Positions 46,037 through 55,700 of a stretch of 64,000 bases of DNA are shown here, piece by piece. Under the pieces are notes generated by a model. That model worked only from the letters and a program-made list of their open reading frames with translations. It had not been told where the DNA came from and did no database searches. The DNA is from Acinetobacter calcoaceticus ANC 3811 (GTDB taxonomy: Bacteria; Pseudomonadota; Gammaproteobacteria; Pseudomonadales; Moraxellaceae), in contig NZ_KB976986.1 of assembly GCF_000399665.1 (NCBI RefSeq), forward strand, positions 2,563,261-2,627,260, in the 5' to 3' direction. The number at the start of each line of letters is the position of its first letter. Positions within the stretch are counted from its first letter, which is position 1. The translations under genes were made by a program, and so were the position numbers.

Positions 46037-46051
46037 ATGTCACTAGAACAA

Positions 46052-48145
46052 TTATGCTTGTTCAATGTCTTTCATAGTCAATTTAATACGACCACGATTA
46101 TCAACATCAGCAACTTGTACTTTAACTTCCTGACCTTCTTTAAGAACATCAGTTACGTTCGCAATACGTTCATTTGAAATTTGCGAAATGTGAAGAAGAC
46201 CATCAGTACCGGGCATGATATTTACAAATGCACCGAATTCTACAATACGGATTACTTTACCGTCATAGATCTTACCTGGTTCAACTTCAGCAGTAAGTGC
46301 TTGAATTTTTGCAATTGCAGCACGAGCAGCAGCTTTAGTTTCACCAAATACGCGAACTGTACCATTGTCTTCGATATCAATCGCAGCTTTGGTCTCTTCT
46401 GTAATGGCACGAATCGTTGCACCACCTTTACCAATAACATCACGGATCTTGTCTGGATTGATGTTAATCACTTCAAATGTCGGTGCATGAGCACTGATTT
46501 CAGGACGAGCGCGTGAAATCACTTTGTTCATTTCATTAAGGATGTGCATACGACCAGCAAATGCTTGGTTTAATGCAGCTTCCATAATTTCTTCAGTAAT
46601 ACCTTCAATCTTAATGTCCATTTGAAGTGCAGTAATACCGTTTTCAGAACCTGCTACTTTAAAGTCCATGTCGCCTAAGTGATCTTCATCACCTAAGATG
46701 TCAGAAAGTACTGCAAAACGCTCACCTTCTTTCACTAAGCCCATTGCGATACCAGCAACTGGTGCTTTAAGTGGAACACCCGCATCCATAAGTGATAATG
46801 AAGCACCACATACAGAAGCCATTGAAGATGAACCGTTAGATTCAGTAATGTCAGATACGATACGGATTACGTACGGGAAGCGGTCAGCAGCAGGAAGAAC
46901 AGCTTGAACACCACGACGTGCTAAACGACCATGACCAATTTCACGACGTTTAGGACCAGATTCACGACCAGTTTCACCTACAGAGTATGCAGGGAAGTTG
47001 TAATGAAGCATGAAGTTATCTGTTTTCGTACCAGACAAAGTATCAACCATTAATGCATCACGAGTATTACCCAAAGTCGTTGTTACCAACGCTTGAGTTT
47101 CACCGCGTGTGAACAATGCAGAACCATGCGCACGACCCAACACACCCACTTGAACGTCGATACCACGAACAGTTTTGGTATCACGACCATCAATACGTGG
47201 TTTACCTGACAAAATATTGTCACGAACTGTACGGTATTTAAGGTCTTCAAATAATTCGTTTACTTCATCAGCAATACCAGTTTCGTCATTTTCAGGAACG
47301 AACTGAGCTACAGCTTCTACATAAAGTGCATCAAGTGCTGCATAACGATCTTGTTTAACCGCAATCGTATATGCTTCAGAAATTTTAGCTTCGAAAGCTG
47401 CTTTTAATTGCTCAAGAAGAGCTTCGTTTTTGCTTGGAGCAACCCAAGTTGATTCAACTGCACCAGCAGCAGCAGCAAATTCTTTAATTGCTTGAACAGC
47501 AATTTGCATTTCGTCATGACCGAAAAGTACAGCACCTAACATTTGGTCTTCTGAAAGTTCTTTCGCTTCAGATTCAACCATCAGTACCGCAGATTCAGTA
47601 CCCGCAACCACAAGATCAAGATCACTTTCTTTCAATTGTTCGTGGGTTGGGTTAAGAATGTATTCGCCGTTGATTAAACCAACACGTGCACCTGCAATTG
47701 GACCACGGAATGGAACATCTGCAATTGACATTGCAGCTGACGCACCGATCATTGCAGCAATGTCAGCATCCATAGTCTTGTCAGAAGAAACAACAGTCGC
47801 TGTCACTTGGATTTCGTTATAGAAACCTTCTGGGAACAATGGACGAATTGGACGGTCAATAAGACGTGAAATTAAAGTTTCAGCTTCAGATTGACGACCT
47901 TCACGTTTACCGTAACCACCAGGGATACGACCCGCAGCATATTGTTTTTCTTGGTAGTTCACTGTTAACGGGAAGAAGTCTTGACCCGCTTTTGCTTTTG
48001 GTTGAGCAACAACTGCAACTAAAACAGTTACGCCGCCCATTGTAACTAAAACGGTATTTGCTTGACGTGCAACACGACCTGTTTCTAAAACAACAGTGTG
48101 TTGACCATATTGGAATTCTTTACGAACGATATTAAACATTGACAT
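46052..48145 (-). CDS. pnp: Polyribonucleotide nucleotidyltransferase (PNPase)
   Basis: PNPase degrades RNA from the 3' end by phosphorolysis and is part of the degradosome with RNase E. The 697-residue protein has two RNase PH domains (residues about 10-210 and 315-540), with catalytic residues in the second ([20 protein letters not shown] region, cited by its core REIGHGRLA near 402), a KH domain (about 555-610, [14 protein letters not shown]) and an S1 domain (about 620-690). The gene follows rpsO by 252 bases, the same order as in E. coli, where RNase III cleaves a hairpin in that gap to allow autocontrol. A stem-loop is present here too. Confidence 0.97.
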   Translation of the reverse strand: MSMFNIVRKEFQYGQHTVVLETGRVARQANTVLVTMGGVTVLVAVVAQPKAKAGQDFFPLTVNYQEKQYAAGRIPGGYGKREGRQSEAETLISRLIDRPIRPLFPEGFYNEIQVTATVVSSDKTMDADIAAMIGASAAMSIADVPFRGPIAGARVGLINGEYILNPTHEQLKESDLDLVVAGTESAVLMVESEAKELSEDQMLGAVLFGHDEMQIAVQAIKEFAAAAGAVESTWVAPSKNEALLEQLKAAFEAKISEAYTIAVKQDRYAALDALYVEAVAQFVPENDETGIADEVNELFEDLKYRTVRDNILSGKPRIDGRDTKTVRGIDVQVGVLGRAHGSALFTRGETQALVTTTLGNTRDALMVDTLSGTKTDNFMLHYNFPAYSVGETGRESGPKRREIGHGRLARRGVQAVLPAADRFPYVIRIVSDITESNGSSSMASVCGASLSLMDAGVPLKAPVAGIAMGLVKEGERFAVLSDILGDEDHLGDMDFKVAGSENGITALQMDIKIEGITEEIMEAALNQAFAGRMHILNEMNKVISRARPEISAHAPTFEVININPDKIRDVIGKGGATIRAITEETKAAIDIEDNGTVRVFGETKAAARAAIAKIQALTAEVEPGKIYDGKVIRIVEFGAFVNIMPGTDGLLHISQISNERIANVTDVLKEGQEVKVQVADVDNRGRIKLTMKDIEQA

Positions 48146-48279
48146 GTATTGTATTTTCCTAATTTTATTCTAGTGAGACCCCTAAGGTTTGGCATTCAGA
48201 CTACAACTATTGGTAGATAAATGACAAAGCTTAGAAGCCATCACACTAGGCCAAAAATTTTAAATAATATTAAACGCAA

Positions 48280-48305
48280 AGAAGGAGCGCACAAGCGCCC
48301 CTTCT
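48280..48305 (-). promoter_or_regulatory. rpsO-pnp intergenic stem-loop
   Basis: AGAAGG and CCTTCT, plus GCGC/GCGC, pair around ACAA with one A/C mismatch. On the minus strand it is followed by TTTGCGTTT. By analogy with E. coli it may be an attenuator or an RNase III processing site that sets pnp level. Confidence 0.6.
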
Positions 48306-48397
48306 AAACATCACTTAACCTAAAATTAAGTGAAACTCTCTTTTCAGCGATAAAGCATTGCGACATGCGAAATAGCGAAAACAAAGTGAAAATCGAA

Positions 48398-48667
48398 TTA
48401 ACGACGTAAACCTAAAGCACCGATCAAAGCAGTGTAACGACCGTGGTCTTTACCATTTAAATAGTCAAGCAATTTACGACGTTGGTTAACCATACGAATC
48501 AAACCACGACGGCTATGATGGTCGTGTTTGTGAGCTTTAAAGTGACCTTGTAAATCATTGATTTGAGCAGTCAATAAAGCTACTTGTACTTCTGGTGAAC
48601 CAGTGTCATTTTCAGCGCGAGCAAATTTAGCAATGATCTCTGCGCGGTCTGCATTAGTTAAAGCCAT
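48398..48667 (-). CDS. rpsO: 30S ribosomal protein S15
   Basis: The 89-residue protein binds the central domain of 16S rRNA early in 30S assembly. The sequence runs [18 protein letters not shown], and DKxxLI-type signature is replaced by its family pattern [20 protein letters not shown], cut here to SPEVQVALL near residues 24-32. [21 protein letters not shown] in family pattern is near 52-72 (core RRGLIRMV). It is the first gene of the rpsO-pnp unit, divergent from the serine hydrolase gene across 211 bp, where its promoter must be. Autogenous control by S15 of its own leader is known in other bacteria. Confidence 0.97.
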   Translation of the reverse strand: MALTNADRAEIIAKFARAENDTGSPEVQVALLTAQINDLQGHFKAHKHDHHSRRGLIRMVNQRRKLLDYLNGKDHGRYTALIGALGLRR

Positions 48668-48878
48668 TCGATTTCTCCGAGATGCTTAAAAAAAGTTAAC
48701 GATATGAATCAGTTGAGGCAACTGACTGCCGTGCATCACTACAGCAAGTTATCTATTTTAAGGTATCTATGGGTGGATTGCAAAATTGTTTTCAGTAACT
48801 TGTCATTTTAGACACTGACACGAGCATATTAACCCTGCACACTACCTTTGAATAAAAAGAAAGAAGCGCGAGGGACGT

Positions 48879-50177
48879 GTGAAAATTTTTTCAACCAACA
48901 CTTGTCCAGTACCGGACAATATTGAGCAAGTTATTCGTCGTCAAGATGAAATTTCTGCTGAACAGGGTGGAATGACTGAACGCCAGATTCACAAAATCTG
49001 GAAAAGTATAGAAGCACTATATAAAACTGGAAATTATCCACTCATTACCTTCTGCTTACGTAGACAAGGTAAAATTTTGCTCAACAGAAGCATTGGATAT
49101 GCTCAAGGAAATTCTCCAGCGGGACTACAAGAGAATGCTCTGATTGCGACTCCTGATACGCCCGTTTGTCTGTTTTCAGCATCGAAGATGATCACCGCCA
49201 TGCTGATTCATCTATTAGATGAAAAAGGCGAAATCAATTTGCTTGATCCTGTGAGCTACTATATTCCCGAATATGGTGTTAACGGTAAGCGTCGTGCGAC
49301 GATCTTTCATTTATTAGCACATCGTGGAGGCATTCCCTATATTGATGGCGATGTCACGCCCGAACTTCTATTTGATAAGGACGAAATTTTAAAACGTTTA
49401 TATGCTGCAAAACCTGTGTCTCCTGCTGGTAACCATCTTGCCTATCATGCTGTGACGGCGGGTTATATTTTAGGAGAAGTCATTGAACGGGTGACTGGTC
49501 AAGATTTACGTGAATTTGTACATCAAACTATCGAAAAACCGATGGGAATGCCTTATTTCAATTATGGCTTAAAACCAGAATACCGCTCAGAGGTTGCCTT
49601 AAACTGTGCAACGGGTCTACACCCTCGCCTTGGCACCGATCACTACCTCAACCATGTATTAGGTGGAGGGTTGCAACTTGCAGTTGATGTCACTAACGAT
49701 AACCGTTTTATGGACACAATTTGCCCAGCCGGCAACATTTATACCAGTGCAGAACAAGCTGGACGTTTCTTTGAAATGCTTTTAAGTGGAGGAAGCTATG
49801 GCGGTCAGCAAATCTTCAGTGAGAAAACAATTTTCAGAGCAACACTACCGACTACAGGCGTTAATATTGATCGTACTTTATTAATTCCAATGCGCTATGC
49901 ATTAGGTCCAATGTTAGGCAGTAATCCAGTTGGTTTGTTTGGCCCAATGACGGGGCAAGCTTTTGGCCACTTAGGGTTCTCCAATATTTTATGTTGGGCC
50001 GATCCTGAAAGAGATATTAGTGTTTCTCTATTAACAACGGGCAAATCTGTAGTAGGAACTCACCTTCCAGCTTTAGCCAACGTGCTTTATCAGATTTCAA
50101 CTCAATGTCCACGTATTCCTAGAGATCAACGCCGATCTTTGTTTGGTAGCGACTCTCATGAAACGAACTTAGTGTAA
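48879..50177 (+). CDS. Class C beta-lactamase-fold serine hydrolase (EstB-like)
   Basis: The 432-residue protein has the penicillin-binding-protein/class C beta-lactamase fold. The catalytic SxxK motif is S100-A-S-K103 in LFSASKMITAML, and a tyrosine motif YHAVTAGY near residue 189 and GHLGFSN near 365 complete the site. It is a member of the esterase-like (EstB) branch rather than AmpC, and no lipoprotein or export signal is visible, so it is probably cytoplasmic. Translation starts at a GTG (48879) with AGGG five bases upstream. Substrate unknown; antibiotic hydrolysis is not indicated. It ends with a strong terminator. Confidence 0.85.
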   Translation: MKIFSTNTCPVPDNIEQVIRRQDEISAEQGGMTERQIHKIWKSIEALYKTGNYPLITFCLRRQGKILLNRSIGYAQGNSPAGLQENALIATPDTPVCLFSASKMITAMLIHLLDEKGEINLLDPVSYYIPEYGVNGKRRATIFHLLAHRGGIPYIDGDVTPELLFDKDEILKRLYAAKPVSPAGNHLAYHAVTAGYILGEVIERVTGQDLREFVHQTIEKPMGMPYFNYGLKPEYRSEVALNCATGLHPRLGTDHYLNHVLGGGLQLAVDVTNDNRFMDTICPAGNIYTSAEQAGRFFEMLLSGGSYGGQQIFSEKTIFRATLPTTGVNIDRTLLIPMRYALGPMLGSNPVGLFGPMTGQAFGHLGFSNILCWADPERDISVSLLTTGKSVVGTHLPALANVLYQISTQCPRIPRDQRRSLFGSDSHETNLV

Positions 50178-50183
50178 ACAAAT

Positions 50184-50215
50184 AAAAAACCCAAGCATTT
50201 CTGCTTGGGTTTTTT
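50184..50215 (+). terminator. Rho-independent terminator of the serine hydrolase gene
   Basis: AACCCAAGCA/TGCTTGGGTT with a four-base loop (50188-50211), preceded by A's and followed by T's, is near the stop codon at 50177. Confidence 0.94.
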
Positions 50216-50630
50216 GCGCTGTAGTTTTTGTTTATCGTGTTATTTCTGTTTTTATTATCGTTAGTGAGATGCTAGTCACATCCTTCTTGTTGTTTTAACT
50301 CACTTCCAGTGTCTTTGTTTCTATTTCCTTATGTGATGTATTGTGACACATCCAATTATGAAGAAAAGTAGTATTTTTCTTATCATCATGTAAGCAAAAA
50401 CGTACAGGTCTGTCTAATATTTAATAGATAACGGTTTTTGCCCCATTATCGTACAGTTCTGTATAACATTTAACTTAACAATTCACAGGAAAAATGGCTG
50501 TTTAAAAATCATATTACAGATAAATATATTGATATTACTGATATAAATTTTTAAAAGAAATTACACTCAATATTGGCTTAAATCCGAACTTTTCTAATCA
50601 TTGTTTAGAAGTAAATAAAATTGAGAATAT
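50216..50630. other. Gene-free A+T-rich region with paired repeats
   Basis: No ORF of convincing length is present between the serine hydrolase terminator and the candidate small RNA. The region has GATGT/ACATC palindrome near 50335-50352, the 24-bp direct repeats at 50401 and 50450, a plausible promoter at 50438-50467 and then A+T-rich sequence to 50630. A ribosome-binding-like AGGA near 50489 precedes an ATG with only three codons (ATG GCT GTT TAA). Confidence 0.6.
50401..50473 (+). promoter_or_regulatory. Paired TACAG-NN-CTGTA operator-like repeats with promoter
   Basis: Two 24-bp direct repeats (50401-50424 and 50450-50473) match at 21 of 24 positions, 49 bases apart. Each centres on an inverted repeat: TACAGGTCTGTC in the first and a perfect TACAGTTCTGTA (50452-50463) in the second. 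The second lies between TTGCCC (50438-50443) and TATAAC (50462-50467), 18 bases apart, like an operator within a promoter. No gene follows. A TetR-type binding site is plausible by shape only. Confidence 0.5.
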
Positions 50631-50778
50631 AAAAAAGCCCTGTAGTCTCTCCCAAAACTACAAGGCTTAGCGGCTGTAAGTTTCCTCTTTATACACTTAC
50701 ATCATTGTAAGTTCGCAGTCTCTCGACTTAAGCTATTATTATTGTGCGATTTTGCCCGACATTCCTTGCCAAGCTCGT
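50631..50778 (-). ncRNA. Candidate small RNA ending in a strong terminator
   Basis: A clear minus-strand terminator, GCCTTGTAGT/ACTACAGGGC with a ten-base loop then T6 (50631-50666), lies 213 bases after the recD stop. A TATAAA at 50790-50785 with AGTACA 17 bases upstream could start transcription near 50778, giving about 148 nt. The stretch has no ORF and has internal hairpins (for example CTTACA/TGTAAG near 50696-50711). It could instead be the long 3' UTR of recD. Confidence 0.45.
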
Positions 50779-50878
50779 TGTGCGTTTATAATCTCAAAAA
50801 CGTGGGGTGTACTCTAGCAGCAAATATCTCGAATCTATGTAAGCTTTTTCTTACAAGGGTGAAAATATTAAGTTTGGC

Positions 50879-52642
50879 TTAACGAACTAACCGATTAACT
50901 TTCTGAACTAAACCACTTTTTCGTGTCGTACGAACTGTAAAGGACTGTAGTAAAGCTTCAGGATGAACCAAAAGACTCACTACTTTTTTAGCACGTGTAA
51001 TCGCAGTGTAAATAAGCTCTTGGCTTAATAAATTCTTTGCAGCCTGATCTAGAACGACAGCAGTGTGTGTAAATTCAGACCCTTGCGATTTATGAATCGT
51101 TAAAGCGAATGCACTTTGAATACTTTTAGGTAATCGATTTGCAGCGACCCATTTATTCAAACTTGGGAAATATACTTCAAACTGCTGAGGCTGAGTTCTA
51201 TGTTCAAAACACAAACCAATATCTCCATTTGAAATACCAAGCTGATAGTCGTTATAAGTCATCATGACCGGACGGCCAATATACCATCCCCCTGCTGTCA
51301 CTATTGAAAGTTGTTGCTGTATCCAACGCTGCGCATATTGATTTAACTGTTGCAACCCAAATGGACCATGACGAACAGCCGTTAAAATACGGTAGTCATC
51401 AAATGCTTTTACTACGTTTTGGACCTGTTCAATCGAGCGTTCTTCTTTTAAATAATTTTTTAAGCTTTTTACATATCCTTGGAAACCGAGCATGAGCTTC
51501 TGATAATAAATTTCAACTTCTGCGTGATTCCCTTCTGGCAAATACTCAAGCTGAACCACATCTGGCATATCAACTTCTAAAGGAATTGAACGTAACTCTG
51601 AAACCTGAACAATGTCGATTTCAAACTGTTGCAAAACCTGCTCATGATTGATCTGACTGGTTTGCATTTGAATAAAACGTGCCACCTGCCCAATCAACGC
51701 CCCTTCAGCAAAACGGCGACTAGTTTGTAATTGTACTCTGTTGTCGGCGAGTGCCTGTATTTGTTGCAAGTCAGCAAGTACTGCACCTACATCAACGGAA
51801 GCGAGCTGATTTGCATCTCCTAATAAAATAATTCGACAAGATTCTGGCACCGCCTCAAATAGAAGAGTAGCCAGATTTAAATCCAGCATGGAAGCCTCAT
51901 CCACAACAATCACGTCATAAGGAAGCGGTTGTTTTTGATTAAACCGTGGTGTTTGGCTATGTCCCATCCCTAATAGTCGGTGAATCGTTTGTGTTCCCTG
52001 ATTCCTTAGTTCTTCACTCACTAATCCAGACTCAAGCAATTTAGGGTCATTAAACGAGTTCTGTAAGGCCTCTTGCATGCGCTGTGCGGCTTTACCTGTT
52101 GGAGCAGCCATCGCCACACGAATATTCGGAATTGCTTGGCTAAGCACTGCAATAATACGTGCAAGCGTATAGGTCTTACCCGTACCTGGCCCACCCGTAA
52201 TAATACTCAAGCTCTGCCGAGCAACCATTTGTAAAGCTGCCTGTTGATGCGGGTCTGTGAGTAGGTCTAAGTAGTCATCACAAGATACAGGTTGAATTAA
52301 TTGTTGCTTTAATCGACAAATTTGTTCTGCAAGGCGTTGCTCTAGGTGCCAATATCGGTATAATGCCAACCCCTGCTCATCGTAGATGCATGGGGCAACA
52401 TTTGAGGTTGCTTGATCGGCAGATATAGCAAGCTGACCAAGTGCTGCAATTTGCTCAGAACTGACATCAATACAGCTATCGCCTTGTAAGCTCGCTTCAA
52501 TAAGCTGCTGCAAGTAAGAAGTGGCTTCTGGCCCTTGCGATTGCTCAGTAAATGGAGCCTGATTTAAGAAGTTACTCCACGTTGTTAACCAGCTTAAATC
52601 GGCTTGTTCAGAGCTATTTATATTGTCCACACACTTATCCAC
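50879..52642 (-). CDS. recD: Exodeoxyribonuclease V alpha subunit RecD
   Basis: RecD is the 5'-to-3' helicase of the RecBCD complex that processes double-strand breaks. The 587-residue protein has Walker A GGPGTGKTYTLARI near residue 150, the DEASMLD Walker B near 250, and GDANQLASV near 277; motif VI is near 555 (YTAITRAKK). The ORF opens at a GTG directly after an in-frame TAG, with GGAA six bases upstream; there is no ATG nearby. The first codons lie inside the DnaA-box-like array. Last gene of recC-recB-recD; the gap to recB is 96 bases. Confidence 0.94.
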   Translation of the reverse strand: MDKCVDNINSSEQADLSWLTTWSNFLNQAPFTEQSQGPEATSYLQQLIEASLQGDSCIDVSSEQIAALGQLAISADQATSNVAPCIYDEQGLALYRYWHLEQRLAEQICRLKQQLIQPVSCDDYLDLLTDPHQQAALQMVARQSLSIITGGPGTGKTYTLARIIAVLSQAIPNIRVAMAAPTGKAAQRMQEALQNSFNDPKLLESGLVSEELRNQGTQTIHRLLGMGHSQTPRFNQKQPLPYDVIVVDEASMLDLNLATLLFEAVPESCRIILLGDANQLASVDVGAVLADLQQIQALADNRVQLQTSRRFAEGALIGQVARFIQMQTSQINHEQVLQQFEIDIVQVSELRSIPLEVDMPDVVQLEYLPEGNHAEVEIYYQKLMLGFQGYVKSLKNYLKEERSIEQVQNVVKAFDDYRILTAVRHGPFGLQQLNQYAQRWIQQQLSIVTAGGWYIGRPVMMTYNDYQLGISNGDIGLCFEHRTQPQQFEVYFPSLNKWVAANRLPKSIQSAFALTIHKSQGSEFTHTAVVLDQAAKNLLSQELIYTAITRAKKVVSLLVHPEALLQSFTVRTTRKSGLVQKVNRLVR

Positions 52643-52691
52643 CTAGTTTTCCACACGCTTGTCCACATGGTTGTAGACAGGTTTATCCACA
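52623..52691 (+). promoter_or_regulatory. Regular array of six DnaA-box-like 9-mers (12-bp period)
   Basis: Six 9-mers begin at 52623, 52635, 52647, 52659, 52671 and 52683, exactly 12 bases apart and all in the same direction: TTGTCCACA, TTATCCACC, TTTTCCACA, TTGTCCACA, TTGTAGACA and TTATCCACA. The last is a perfect DnaA box, four others have one mismatch, and the fifth has three. An A+T-rich stretch (52692-52740) follows. The first two boxes lie within the first codons of recD. The pattern suggests cooperative DnaA binding, either to titrate DnaA or to control recD. Confidence 0.75.
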
Positions 52692-52738
52692 TGCCAAATA
52701 TTTGTTAATATTAAAATTACATACTTTATCAGCATTTT

Positions 52739-55700
52739 TCATGCAATTTTATCCTCAGCAAAATACCCTAAAATGGCATCAAGACGCAGAATAAACTCAA
52801 TGCTAGGCTGCCAGTAATAATAGCCCTGCTCAGCTTCACCATTCATGCCACGTAAATAAAGATAAGTTGCCCCACCTAAGTGTTGCTCAATCTGATAATC
52901 CTGCATTTTGACTTGCAAATAGCGATGTAATGCAACGAGATATAAACCTGCCTGTAGCCAGTAACTTGCCAAAGACATACTTTGAGCAATGCTATCGCTA
53001 CGATAATCTGCAAGATCATCTCCTAAATAATTACTTTTATAATCGGCAATGTGGTAACGCTGCCCATCAAAATAAACCAAATCGATAGATCCATTAAGAT
53101 AGCGTGCCGAGCGAGCTTCAAGTAATTCAGGCATATTCAAACCATACTCAGCAAAGAGTTGCTGAATACGTTTCATGGCTAAAACCCGATCTGACAATGC
53201 CAAATAAAAAGGAAACTCTGACAAATGCTGTTCTTGTTGGAGCTGATTTAGTCGGAAACCTTGATAAAGCGGCGTTCGCAAGACATCTTTTAGCCACTCT
53301 GCAACGGACTGGTAAAGCAGATTCTCGGCATCTTCTTCCTCTGGGAAGCTCTCTATATATTTATTAAGTAAATCTTGCCAAAGACTACTATAGTCATTTT
53401 TAAAACGGCGACGTATTTCTATGATCCAGTCATCTGAACATTGAAAATCAATATGCTCAAATATTTCATGCAAGAAATTACCAGCAAGCGTTCCTCGAGG
53501 GAAGTTACTCTTTATCCAGTCAATCGGCTGAGCACTGATTGCTTCAGCAGTGTTAATTAAATCCAGCTCATCTTCTGCTAATACAGCATCATTGCTCTGA
53601 CTCGCCAATAAATCTGTGCCAGCTTTATGTTTTAAATGCTGTGCCAAGTAACTGAAACTGGTTTTACCTCTCGAATAAAAACGTTGTTCAGGAAACCGTT
53701 GTGCTTGTATTTCAATAATAGTTGATTGTTTGGCTAAATGAATTGCCTGTGGAATCTGCTCCAAAACCATTTCATCCGTACAGCAACGGTGTTGAAAAGG
53801 CTCAGCCCTATTTTTCCAAAACGCGAGGCCTGATACTGATTTACCGTCTATATCTTGTAAAAGTGCATAGACGCGGTGGCTTGCTCGCGTTAAAGCGACA
53901 TACCAAAGGCGATTCTGTTCAGCAAGCGCTCGTTCTTCGTGCTGCTTAAGTTCAACTTCATTCAAATAAGTCTTATCAGCAATCGCAACTACACGTTGAG
54001 TCAAGGTCTGACTTGAGTCTGGCTGGACTACATCTTGGGTCGAAAAATTCAGAGTTTTGTTATTTTCTCGAAAGGGCTTGTCTGCACCTAATAAGAAAAC
54101 AATCTTAAATTCCAGTCCTTTTGACTGGTGAATTGTCATGAGCTGAACGCCAGCCTCACTCGACAATTTACGTTCTAACTCCCAATCACGATCAAGAGGA
54201 GAACCCAACTGTTTAAGATACCAGTGATAGAGGTTTTGCGCGCCTGAGTATTTCTCACTGTGCTGACTCAAAATTTCAGTCAAATGACGCAAGTTCACCA
54301 CAACCCGTTCATTATCTTTACTTTGGGCAGCGACCAAATTTTGCCATATATCAAACTGGATGAGGCATTGCTGCCATGCCACTAAAAAGCCTTGAGCGGA
54401 CCACAACTCTCTAATAGTGTCAAAACCGGTCATAAACTGGCTTAACCCTTCGGCTGTCTGCTCAAGCTGCAAGAGTTGTTTTAAATCCATGGCAAATAAA
54501 CGACTAATTAAAGCTCGCTTCACTTTTGCCTCATCGTAAGGATGAAGTATGGCAGTCAGCAAAGCACCAACGTCTTGGGCAATCGTGCAATCGAAAACAC
54601 TTCGTTTTGATGGTCTGTTAACTCGAATTCCTAAACGCTCTAGCTCAAATTGAACTTTATCGAGGCCATCATGATTACGAGACAATACCGCAATATCATC
54701 TTCGTTTAGAGTTTGAGTCTGAGCATCTTTTTGAAAATATAGTTGTCCAGCATGTGACTGGTTGAGTAGATCCCGAATCTTCCAAGCAACTTGCTGTGCC
54801 TCAGTTTCTTTATCTTTGAGCATGAGCCAACGTAAAGGATGAGGATTATGATTGTTCTGCTCAATCAGTACAGGATGAGGTCGGGTTCCTGCTCGAATTG
54901 GGTCATATTGAACCTCTTCGCCAAAATCCATTTGTCGTTGAAATAAGGCATCGACCACTTCAACCAGATCTGCAACAGAACGATGGTTATGAATTAACTT
55001 ATATTCACGACCATGTTTGGTTTGAATATCTTTATAGGCATTTAAAAAGGTGAGCATATCCCCACCACGAAAACCATAAATTGCCTGTTTACGGTCCCCC
55101 ACCATAATCATGCAACCTTTTTGGTAGCGCTCTGGATGGCGCCAAATGCTCGCCAGCATGTCGTCTTGATCTTGGTTAGTGTCCTGAAATTCATCAACCA
55201 AAATTAAGGGATAACGCGCCTGAACAAATACAGCAAAACGCTGCCCCTGTTCACCTTTTAAAGCTTCAGAAAGTGTCCGAATTTGCTGAGAAAAAGTAGT
55301 TTCGCCTTTATTTTGTAAAACCTGAGGCAAACGTTTTTTAACTTCTACACACAAATAAGCTTTTAAAAAAATATGAAGCTGGTCGAACTGCTCGGCGTAG
55401 TTTTTCAACACGCCAAATAAATGCTGTATCTGTTGAATACAAGGATGTTGATAGAAACCATCTGAAATTTCAGCAGGACATTTCTTGAAAACTTTCTGAT
55501 CGGCAAGTTGACCTAAAAACTTAAAAACAAGCTCACGTTGGGCAGTCAAAGAACCATCAAAAACTAAAATGCTGTCGCTTTGCGTTAGAACTTGTAAAAG
55601 CTGCGGTAAACACTCGCTAAATAGCTTATTAAAGGCACCATTACGAAATATTGTGCCGCTTACATGTTTATAGTGTTCGCCATCAAGCTGGTAGTACGGC

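Noticed and set aside
48879..50177. Possible acquired AmpC-type beta-lactamase
   Set aside because: The protein lacks a signal peptide and the AmpC motifs beyond SxxK; it fits the EstB-like esterase branch of the core genome.
50489..50506. Three-codon ORF (ATG GCT GTT TAA) after an AGGA site
   Set aside because: Too short to support as a gene; chance is likely.
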